The notes under the pieces: model-generated
The model's input: the letters and a program-made list of their open reading frames with translations, nothing else
Told to the model about the DNA's origin: nothing
Database searches by the model: none
Part shown: one piece after another, positions 1 to 7,800 of the stretch
Numbering within the stretch: the first letter of the stretch is position 1
Layout of the letters: every line of letters starts with the position of its first letter
Translations under genes and position numbers: made by a program
NCBI RefSeq assembly: GCF_900141985.1
Contig: NZ_FQZK01000002.1
Span: 248,001-312,000 of the forward strand
Reading direction: 5' to 3'
From: Nocardiopsis flavescens
Lineage (GTDB): Bacteria; Actinomycetota; Actinomycetes; Streptosporangiales; Streptosporangiaceae
DNA: 64,000 nt

Positions 1-358
1 GGAACCGGGCCACCGCCATCGCGGCCAGCAGGGACAGGAACGCGCCCATCCCGACGGCCCCGAGGGTGACGATGAGGCTGTTGCCCAGGAACTGCCAGAA
101 GTCGACGCCCGGGATGAGCTGCCCGTTGAGGACCCGGTCGAAGTGCGCCAGGGTCGGGGCCTGCGGGAAGAACGTCTGGTCCCGGGTGAAGATCTCGCCC
201 ACCGGCTTGAACGCCGTGGCGACCATCCAGTAGACGGGGAAGACGGAGAACACGAACACCGCGAGGCCCGCGAGGTACAGGGGCAGGGAGCGCAGCCGGC
301 GCAGGGGGCTGCGGCGGTAGCCCCCGCGGGGCGGGGCGGTGGTGCTGGGCGCGCTCAT
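1..358 (-). CDS. Carbohydrate ABC transporter permease, MalG family (partial, 3' end outside window)
   Basis: The visible part is the N-terminal ~119 residues of an inner-membrane permease that would pair with the adjacent MalF-type permease to import a sugar. It has a short basic, Pro-rich cytoplasmic start, a first membrane helix (around LYLAGLAVFVFSVFPVYW) and the family phrase MVATAFKPVGEIF, then the start of the transmembrane domain. The ATG lies at 358-356 and overlaps the stop of the upstream permease in an ATGA arrangement, so translation is coupled. The conserved EAA cytoplasmic loop would lie beyond the window edge. Family assignment is firm; the substrate cannot be read from this fragment. 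Confidence 0.88.
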   Translation of the reverse strand, partial: MSAPSTTAPPRGGYRRSPLRRLRSLPLYLAGLAVFVFSVFPVYWMVATAFKPVGEIFTRDQTFFPQAPTLAHFDRVLNGQLIPGVDFWQFLGNSLIVTLGAVGMGAFLSLLAAMAVARF

Positions 359-1347
359 CGGGTCTCCCCCTGGCGGATCATGATGCGCAGGTAGTACGCG
401 GTGACGGCGAGGATCATCACGGTCATCACGACCGCGATCGCCGAGCCCATGCCGTAGTTGGCCGGGCTCGCGCTGAAGCCCTGCTGGTAGATGTAGTACG
501 AGAGCAGGTAGACGTCCTTGTTCTGGAAGCTGTTCGCCAGGATGTACAGCTGTGTGAACACCCGCAGGTCCCAGATGATCTGCAGGACCAGCAGCAGGGC
601 GAACAGCGGCCGCAGCATCGGGAACGTGACGTTCCAGAAGGACTTCCACCCGGAGGCGCCGTCCATCTTGGCGGCCTCGTACAGCTCGCTCGGGATGCTC
701 TTGAGGCCGGCGAGGACCGAGACGGCCACGAACGGGAACGACTGCCAGACGATGACGGTGACGAGGATCGTGAACAGCGACCCCGGCTGGAGGAACCAGT
801 TGTACTCCAGCCACCCGCTGCCGACGAGCCAGTCGGGCAGCCGGTCCAGGGCGACGTTGACCAGTCCCCGCTCGGGCAGGAACAGCCAGCGGAAGACCAG
901 GGAGGCGCTCAGCGCCGGGGTGGCCCAGGCGAGCATCATGCCGATGGAGACGAATCCGGCGAACCACTTGGGCAGCCTGTGCAGCAGGAGGCCGACCAGG
1001 GTGCCCAGCACCATCGTGATGCCGACCATCAGCACGCAGACGACCACGGTGTTGCGCAGGATCGTCCAGAACTCGGGGTCGGTCAGCAGGCGCCGGTAGT
1101 GCGCGAAGTCGTTCCACTCCGGCCCGGGCTGGTTGGGCAGGAGGTTGCGCGTGGTGAAGCTGGTGAGCGAGTACCACACCATCTGCACGATCGGCCAGAG
1201 CAGCACGACCGCGAGCAGGATCAGTGCCGGGGTGATGAGCAGGTACGGGGTGGGAATCTTGCGGCGGCGCTTGGGCGCGGAGGCTGCGGTCACCCGGTCG
1301 GTGCCCTCTGTCTCCCGGTCGGCCGCTCGTTCGACGGTGTGTGCCAT
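355..1347 (-). CDS. Carbohydrate ABC transporter permease, MalF family
   Basis: A 330-residue membrane permease of the CUT1 (MalF/UgpA) type. After a ~30-residue basic cytoplasmic segment there is a first helix (LLITPALILLAVVLLWPIV), then several further helices. The EAA loop is visible near residues 220-240 (ELYEAAKMDGASGWKSFWNVTFPML), which is the contact site for the ATPase. It is the middle gene of an operon: lipoprotein, this permease, then the MalG-type permease with a 4-nt stop/start overlap. No ATPase gene is present, so a shared MsiK-type ATPase elsewhere is expected. The substrate is unknown; the neighbouring ROK regulator suggests a sugar. Confidence 0.93.
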   Translation of the reverse strand: MAHTVERAADRETEGTDRVTAASAPKRRRKIPTPYLLITPALILLAVVLLWPIVQMVWYSLTSFTTRNLLPNQPGPEWNDFAHYRRLLTDPEFWTILRNTVVVCVLMVGITMVLGTLVGLLLHRLPKWFAGFVSIGMMLAWATPALSASLVFRWLFLPERGLVNVALDRLPDWLVGSGWLEYNWFLQPGSLFTILVTVIVWQSFPFVAVSVLAGLKSIPSELYEAAKMDGASGWKSFWNVTFPMLRPLFALLLVLQIIWDLRVFTQLYILANSFQNKDVYLLSYYIYQQGFSASPANYGMGSAIAVVMTVMILAVTAYYLRIMIRQGETR

Positions 1348-1380
1348 GGTCTTCTCAATCGAGGCGGGGTCCTGCCGGGG

Positions 1381-1409
1381 GCGGGCGGGGTCCGTGGGAC
1401 CCCGCCCGC
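1381..1409 (-). terminator. Intra-operon GC hairpin between substrate-binding protein and permease
   Basis: Two perfectly complementary 13-nt arms (1381-1393 and 1397-1409) with a 3-nt loop lie 31 nt downstream of the lipoprotein stop and before the permease start. A hairpin here is commonly associated with 3' stabilisation or partial termination, which would make more binding protein than permease. That role is inferred. Confidence 0.6.
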
Positions 1410-1440
1410 ACGCGGCTCTGCGCTGTGGAAGAGGAGCTGG

Positions 1441-2721
1441 CTACTCGACCGGCTCGTTGAGGATGGTGGTCAGCTGCTCGTTGGCGGCGGCGAGGACCTC
1501 CTCGGGGTCACCGCCGTTGACGATCTCCAGAACGGCGCCCGGCAGGATCTTGCTGTCCTGGTCGGCGGCGGTCCAGCGCGGGGTGCTCGGGAAGAACGCG
1601 GTGTTCTGCATCTGGGTGGCGGCGGCGACGCGGGCCGGGTCCTTCTGGTACTCGTCGTCGGCCAGCAGGTCCGGGTACGCCGGGAAGAAGCCCGCGGCGT
1701 CCGCGTAGCCCTTGCCGCCCTCCTGGTCGCCCAGGACGGTCAGCAGCTCGAACGCGAGCTCGGGCTGCTGGGTGGTGGAGAACACGGAGAGGGCGGAGCC
1801 GCCGGCGAAGGCCGGCGCGATGCCGTCGGCACCCGGGATCGGGGCGGCGACGATCTCCTCCAGGACGGCCGGGTCCTCGGCCTGCTCCTCCATGGCGGTC
1901 AGCGCCCAGCCGCCGTCGATGTACATGCCGACCTGGCCGTTGGCCATGTCGGCGAGGGGCACCAGCTCGTTCTCGCCGACGTAGCCCTGCGGGGAGACAC
2001 CGTCGTTGGTCAGGTCCGCGTAGAACTCGACGGCCTCGACGGTGGCGGGGTCGGTGAGGTTGCCCTCCCACTCGCCCTCGGCGTTCTGGGTGGCGATCTC
2101 GCCGCCGTTGCTCCAGATGAAGGAGGCGATGCCGTTGGTGAAGTCGGTCGGCGCGGCGAAGCCGGGGACGTCGTACTCCTCCCGGATGTCCTCGGCGACG
2201 GTCAGCAGGTCGTCCCAGGTGGCGGGGGGCTCGTGGCCGAGCTCCTGGAGCCAGTCGGCGCGGTAGTACAGGGTGCGCACGCCGGAGAACCACGGGACGC
2301 CGTACTGCACGCCGTCGTAGGTGCCGTACTCCAGGGCGTTCGGGTCGATGTCGCCGGACGCGTCCCAGCCGCCGACCTGCTCGGTGATGTCGAGCAGGGC
2401 GCCCTGGGAGGCCCAGCCGGCCACCTGGTCGTTGCCGATCTCGATGACGTCGGGGGCGTCGCCGCCCGCGAGGGCGTTGGTGATCGACTCCTGGGCGTCC
2501 GGCCAGGGGATGAACTCGACGTTGACGTCGACGTCCGGGTTGTTCTCCTGGAACCGGGCCTCGGCGCCCTCGAAGTACTCGACGAGGGGCGGCTGCGAGG
2601 TGCCCATGACCCACACGGTCAGGCTGTCGGCGTCACCGCCGCCATCGGAATCGGCACCGCCGCCGCAGGCTGCGGCGAGCAGGACCACGGACGCGGCCGC
2701 GGCGATCTTGGGGAACCTCAT
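1441..2721 (-). CDS. Sugar ABC transporter substrate-binding lipoprotein (SBP family 1)
   Basis: A secreted, lipid-anchored binding protein that would capture a sugar outside the membrane for the two downstream permeases. It has a basic start (MRFPK), a hydrophobic stretch and a lipobox LLAAAC near residues 15-20, followed by a Gly/Asp-rich linker. The body reads as an extracellular solute-binding protein of the MalE/UgpB type (DVIEIGNDQVAGWASQG; GQVGMYIDGGWAL; GGSALSVFS). I chose the ATG at 2721, placed about 11 nt after GGGAG; a TTG two codons upstream (2727) is a possible alternative. It is first in the operon and divergent from the ROK regulator, with the operator between them. About 426 residues, normal for the family. 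Confidence 0.93.
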   Translation of the reverse strand: MRFPKIAAAASVVLLAAACGGGADSDGGGDADSLTVWVMGTSQPPLVEYFEGAEARFQENNPDVDVNVEFIPWPDAQESITNALAGGDAPDVIEIGNDQVAGWASQGALLDITEQVGGWDASGDIDPNALEYGTYDGVQYGVPWFSGVRTLYYRADWLQELGHEPPATWDDLLTVAEDIREEYDVPGFAAPTDFTNGIASFIWSNGGEIATQNAEGEWEGNLTDPATVEAVEFYADLTNDGVSPQGYVGENELVPLADMANGQVGMYIDGGWALTAMEEQAEDPAVLEEIVAAPIPGADGIAPAFAGGSALSVFSTTQQPELAFELLTVLGDQEGGKGYADAAGFFPAYPDLLADDEYQKDPARVAAATQMQNTAFFPSTPRWTAADQDSKILPGAVLEIVNGGDPEEVLAAANEQLTTILNEPVE

Positions 2722-2929
2722 GATCAACCTATCTCCCTTCGCACGACGCGCCGGTGACCGGCGCCTGTGCTCGAACCGGGCTGGGATGATGGAACGTCAT
2801 CCCCCGGTTCGACGTCTCTGTGGGGGGTGCTGGGATAGCACGTTGCCGTCCCGCCGGCGCGGGTACCGGAGGATCCGAGATGAACTCGGACCTGCCAGGA
2901 CGTGACCTCCTGTGAGGTTGTGAGCTAAA

Positions 2930-2952
2930 TTAACAGGAAACTTTCCTAATAA
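2930..2952. promoter_or_regulatory. Probable ROK-repressor operator
   Basis: AGGAAA at 2935-2940 and TTTCCT at 2942-2947 form a perfect inverted repeat around a single central C at 2941. TTA at 2930-2932 and TAA at 2950-2952 are also exactly symmetric about the same base. AT-rich palindromes of the AGGAAA/TTTCCT type are typical ROK-family operators in actinobacteria. It sits 24 nt before the ROK start and about 210 nt before the lipoprotein start, so it could control the regulator itself and possibly the transporter. Confidence 0.72.
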
Positions 2953-2975
2953 AAACAGGGTGAGGTGTCACGGTT

Positions 2976-4190
2976 ATGTCTCAACGTCCGGGGACTCCCC
3001 GGCTGCTACGCCAGCTCAACGACCGTGCGGCGCTGGAACTTCTGCTGTCCGCGGGCCCGTTGACGAGGACGCAGCTGGGTACGAGGACCGGTCTTTCCAA
3101 GGTAACCGCGTCGCAGCTCCTCGCCCGGTTGGAGGAGCGCGACCTGGTACGCGTCGTGGGCAGCCAGGCCGGCGGGCGGGGCCCCAACGCGGCCCTGTAC
3201 GCGGTGGTCCCGGAGAGCGCCTACGTCGCGGCCCTGGACGTCAGCGCCCGCTGCGTGACCGCCACGATCGCCGACATCACCGGCCGGATCGTCGGCGACG
3301 TCTCCGTCGACCCCAGCTCCTCCGACGACCCCGTCGCCCTGGTCCACACGGCCGTGATGCGCCTGGTCGAAACGGCGGAGGTGCCGCTGGACAGGCTCCG
3401 GGCCTGCGTCATCGGCACCCCCGGCGTGGTCGACCCGCGGACCGGTGACATCCGGTTCTCCTTCGACCTCATCTCGTGGCACGAGGGCATCCTCGAAGCG
3501 CTGCGCACCGACCTGAAGCGGTCGGTGATGATCGAGAACGACGTGAACCTGGCCGCCCTGGCCGAGCACGCCGAGGGCGCCGCCGCCGGGGTGCCGGAGT
3601 TCGTGCTCATCTGGCTCAGCGCCGCGGGCGGCGTCGGCATGTCCACCATGATCGGCGGCCGCATCCACCGGGGCCGCTCCGGCGGCGCGGGGGAGATCGG
3701 CTACCTGCCCGTCCCCGGCGCCCCCATGCCCGGCGACCTGGGCCTGTCCGGCGACTACGAGTCCCTGCGCGGCGGGGTGGACCAGGACCTGCCGCACGGC
3801 TTCCAGGCCCTGGTCAAGTCGGGCCGGGTCGTCGGCCTGGCAGCCGAGCACGGAGTGGAGGGCGGGGACGTCGTCGAGGTCGTGCGCAGCGCCGCGGCCT
3901 CGGACACCCCCGAGGCCGACGCCTTCCTGGACGCCTTCGCCGAGCGGCTCGCCCGCGGCGTGGCCGCGGTCAGCGTCATCCTCGACCCCGGCCTGGTCGT
4001 CCTGGGCGGCGACGTCGCCCGGGCGGGCGGCGCCAAGCTCGTGGAGCGGGTGCAGCAGGCGACCGCCAGGATCGCCCCCAACGCCACCGAGATCGCGCTG
4101 GGCTCCGTCGAGGGCGGCCCCGTCGTGCGCGGCGCCCTGCTGCACGCGCTGGAGCACGCCCGCGACGAGGTGTTCTCCTCCACCGTCTGA
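2976..4190 (+). CDS. ROK family transcriptional repressor
   Basis: A 404-residue DNA-binding regulator expected to sense a sugar and control the divergent importer. The N-terminus holds a winged helix (residues ~10-60, GPLTRTQLGTRTGLSKVTAS) and the rest is a ROK sugar-kinase-like domain with IENDVNLAALAEH and GGVGMSTMIGGRIHRG. The usual ROK zinc site (GH followed by CxCGxxGCxE) is absent: the sequence reads GEIGYLPVPG and has no cysteines in the following segment. This makes it a non-zinc variant with doubtful kinase activity, as expected for a regulator. The ATG at 2976 follows GGTGAGG about 10 nt upstream. Confidence 0.93.
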   Translation: MSQRPGTPRLLRQLNDRAALELLLSAGPLTRTQLGTRTGLSKVTASQLLARLEERDLVRVVGSQAGGRGPNAALYAVVPESAYVAALDVSARCVTATIADITGRIVGDVSVDPSSSDDPVALVHTAVMRLVETAEVPLDRLRACVIGTPGVVDPRTGDIRFSFDLISWHEGILEALRTDLKRSVMIENDVNLAALAEHAEGAAAGVPEFVLIWLSAAGGVGMSTMIGGRIHRGRSGGAGEIGYLPVPGAPMPGDLGLSGDYESLRGGVDQDLPHGFQALVKSGRVVGLAAEHGVEGGDVVEVVRSAAASDTPEADAFLDAFAERLARGVAAVSVILDPGLVVLGGDVARAGGAKLVERVQQATARIAPNATEIALGSVEGGPVVRGALLHALEHARDEVFSSTV

Positions 4191-4203
4191 GCGGCCGGCC
4201 GCG

Positions 4204-4229
4204 CCCTCCCCCGCGCCCGCGGGGGAGGG
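4204..4229. terminator. Bidirectional terminator between the ROK and GNAT genes
   Basis: CCCTCCCCC at 4204-4212 pairs with GGGGGAGGG at 4221-4229 across an 8-nt loop. It lies between two convergent genes (stops at 4190 and 4271), so it can end transcription from both sides. Confidence 0.65.
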
Positions 4230-4270
4230 GCCCGCCCCGGCCGCGCGCACGGAGCCCGGTGGCCGGCGCC

Positions 4271-4759
4271 TCAGACCGGGGCGCCCGGCAGGCGGACCAT
4301 GGCCGTCCGCGGCCGCACCCGGATCGGCTCCTCCCGCTCCCACAGCTCCCGCAGCCCCGCGCCCCACTCCGCCCGCGGCAGCTCCGCGAACCCGCGGGCC
4401 GCGTACCAGGGGCCGTTCCAGGGCAGGTCGCGGAAGGTCGTCAGCGTCACGCGCGGCCGTCCGGCGGCCCACGCCCCGGCGCACACCGCCTCCGTCAGGG
4501 CCGAGCCGATCCCGCGCCGCCCGTGGTCGGCGTGCACCGCCAGCTGCTCCAGGTGCACGCCCCCGTCCAGCGCCACGGTGGCCGCCAGCCCCCGCACCGC
4601 GCCGTCCTCCACCGCCACCAGCACCGCGGCGTGGTCGAACAGCTCGCGCGGGTCGTCCGGCGGCAGCACCACCCCCGCCCGGGCGAACAGCGTGTCCGCG
4701 GACAGCGACGCCGCCACCGCGCCCGCCTCGTCCCCGGGCTCCATCGGCCTGATCTCCAT
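4271..4759 (-). CDS. GNAT family N-acetyltransferase
   Basis: A 162-residue cytoplasmic acetyl-CoA-dependent acetyltransferase. The acetyl-CoA binding motif A is clear (HADHGRRGIGSALTEAV, residues ~77-93: the R/Q-x-x-G-x-G/A pattern), preceded by the core strand LEQLAV and followed by the late strand VTLTTF and the WYAARGF motif near residue 118. The start is the ATG at 4759, with GAGAGGGGA just upstream. The acceptor substrate cannot be told from sequence. The same reading frame runs open into the upstream helicase region, but that extension has no protein-like content and was excluded. Confidence 0.88.
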   Translation of the reverse strand: MEIRPMEPGDEAGAVAASLSADTLFARAGVVLPPDDPRELFDHAAVLVAVEDGAVRGLAATVALDGGVHLEQLAVHADHGRRGIGSALTEAVCAGAWAAGRPRVTLTTFRDLPWNGPWYAARGFAELPRAEWGAGLRELWEREEPIRVRPRTAMVRLPGAPV

Positions 4760-4821
4760 CGCGGTCCCCTCTCGCAACACCCGCCATCCTGCCCGGCGCG
4801 GACCCGCGCCACCACGGGTTT

Positions 4822-7800
4822 TCACGGGCGCAGCCGCAGCCCCCGCGGGGTCACGTGGAAACCGGCCGAGACCAGGGCCGCGTCCAGGGGGGTCCCGAAC
4901 ACCTCGGCCCCGTCGGCCCGCTCCACCGTCACCGCGTCCAGCGCCCCGGCGCGCACCGCCCCGGCCAGGGCCGCGGCCGCCCGGGACAGCTCGTGCGGGG
5001 AGGCGCCCAGGGTGAGGGCCGAGCGCCCGCCCCGGCCCGCGTACAGGGTGGGCCGCCCGTCGTCGACCACGACCACGGCGCCCGCCGCCCGGGCCGGCCG
5101 GCCGCCCGCCTCCCCCTCCGGCCAGGGCAGGTCCCGGCCGAACGGGTTGGCGGGGTCGTCGGCGGCCAGCACGACGGGCGCCACCGCCCCGTCCCGGCTC
5201 CCCCCGGCCAGGGACCGCAGCCGGTCCACCGCCCCGGGCAGGGCGAACTGGGCGCCGCCCAGCCCCGCCACGAAGTACCCGCGGCGCACCCTCCCGGCCT
5301 CCTCCATCGACCGCAGCACCCGGTACTCCTCGGGGGAGATGCCGCCGCCCTGCCAGCCCTTGACCAGCACCCCCTGCCGCTCCAGCCGGGCCTGCACCGA
5401 CGCCAGCACCCGGCGGGTGGGGTCGGGCTCGCGCTCGGGGAGCACCCACCACCGGCCCGCCGCCGTCGGCGGCCCCGACCGGGTGGGCAGCACCGCCCGC
5501 CGGGCCCGGCCGGGGCGCGGCGGGCGGGGGCGCGCCGCGCCGCCCGTCCCCAGCAGGGCCCGCACCGGCGCCAGCGTGTCGTTGGCGACCACGCCGTCCC
5601 AGACCAGGGCCCACAGCGCCGCCACCAGGTCGGCGTCGGCGGGAGCCCCCGCACCGCCGTCGCGGGTCACCCGGTCGGCGATGTCGCGGAAGAACAGCGC
5701 ACCGCCCCCGCGCAGCGCCTCCAGCACCGCGTGCTCCACCGTTCCCGGCGCGGGCGGTACCGGGTCCGGGGCCAGCTCCCGCGCCTCGTCCGCGGGGAGC
5801 AGGACGACCCTGCCGTCCCCGCCGGGCAGTGGTCCGGCGCCCGCCCACACCACCTCGCCCGCCTGGGTGAGCTCGTCCAGCATCCGCGGTTCGTAGCCCT
5901 CCACCCGGGCGGGCAGCACCAGCGACTCCAGCGCCGACGCCGGGACGGGGGCGCCGCGCAGCGACTCCACCGCCTCGAACACCGCGTCCGGCCCCCGCCG
6001 CCGCTCGCCGGGCACCGCGCGCTGCCACAGCGGGGAGAACCGGGCCAGCGCCACCGGCTCGACCGGCTCCACCTCCGCCCGCAGCCGGGCGATCGAGCCC
6101 CGCCGCAGGCGGCGCAGCACCTCGGCGTCGCACCACTCCGTCCCCGAGCCCCCGGGGCGGAACCCGCCCCGCGAGACCCGGCCCTCCCGGGCCAGCGCCC
6201 GCAGTACCCCGGTGACGGCGTCCTCGCCCAGGCCCAGCCGGGCGGCGGCCCCGGCCGCGGTGAACGGCCCGTGCGTGCGCGCGTACCGGGAGACCAGGTC
6301 GCGCAGCGGGTCGCCGACCGGCTCCAGGAGTACCTCCGGGACGCCGGAGGGCGGTCGCGCGCCCAGCGCGTCCCGCAGCCGGGCGACGTCCTCCACCGCG
6401 CACCACCGCTCCACCGGGCCGGCGGCGGCCCCGGGCGCCGGCGACCCGTCGCCGGGCGGCTCCACGGTTCCGGGCAGGGCCATCCGCACGGCGCGGCCCG
6501 CCTCCTCCAGGGCGTGCAGCCACTCCGGGCGCACGCCCCGGGCAGCCGCCTCCCACCCGGTCAGCGGGCCCACCTCGCGCAGCAGGTCGGCCGCGCCCTC
6601 CTCGTCGCGCACCGGCGCCGCGGTGCGCTGGAGCAGGGCGTCGACCTCCCCGACCACCCCCGGGTCCAGCAGGTCCCGCAGATCGGTGCGCCCGAGCAGG
6701 TCCGACAGCAGCGACGGGTCCATGGACAGCGCCCCGGCGCGCGCCTCCGCCGCCGGGACGTCGCCCTCGTACAGGAACGCCGCCGTGTACTCCATCAGCA
6801 GCGACCGGGCGAAGGGCGAGGCGCGGTCGGTCTCCACCTCCACCACCCGCACCTCGCGCGAGCGCACCCCGCGCAGCACCTCCACCAGCGCGGGCACGTC
6901 GAACAGGTCCTGGAGGCACTCGCGCGCGGCCTCCAGCACGATCGGGAACGACCCGTAGCGGCCCGCCACGGACAGCAGGTGCGAGGCCCGCAGCCGCTGC
7001 TGCCACAGCGGCATCCGGCGGTCCGGGCGCTGGCGGGGCAGCAGCAGGGCGCGGGCCGCGCACTCGCGGAACCGCGACGCGAACAGCGCCGTGCCGGTCA
7101 GCTCGTCGGTGACGACCGCCTCCACCGTCTCGGGGTCCACCGCCACCAGCCCGGCCAGCACGCCGGGCTCGTCCAGCGCCCCCGCGGTCTCGGGCAGGTT
7201 CAGCACGATCCCGTCGTCCCCGTGCAGGACCCGGCTCTCCACCCCGAACCGCTCCCGGATCCGCGCGGCCAGGGCCAGCGCCCACGGCGCGTGCACCCGG
7301 TCGCCCAGCGGCGAGTGGACCACCACCCGGCGCTCGCCCACCTGGTCGCGGAACCGCTCGACCACGACCGTGCGGTCGTCGGGCACCTGTCCGACGGCCT
7401 CCCGCTGCTCGGCGACGTAGGCCGCCAGGTTGCGGGCCGCCCACGGGTCCAGCCCCGCGAACCCCGCCGCGGCCTCCTCCGGGGCCTCGCCCAGCCGCCG
7501 GATCGCCGCGCCCACGGCCCGGCCCAGCTCCACCGGGCGGCCCTGGGCGTCGGCCTTCCAGAACGGCATCCGCCCCGGCCGGCCCGGGGCCGGGGTCACC
7601 AGCACCCGGTCGGCGGTGATGGCGTCGATCCGCCACGAGCTGGAGCCCAGGACGAACACGTCGCCCACCCTGGACTCGTACACCATCTCCTCGTCCAGCT
7701 CCCCGACCCGGGTCGGGGCCCTCCGTCGCCCGCCGCCGCCCTCGGCGGACGCCTCCGGCGCGGCCCCTCCGGCGGCGTCCTCCGCCGCGCCGGCCAGGTG

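Noticed and set aside
979-2757. 592-residue + strand frame opposite the sugar-binding protein gene
   Set aside because: Gly/Val/Asp-rich mirror of a clear lipoprotein gene.
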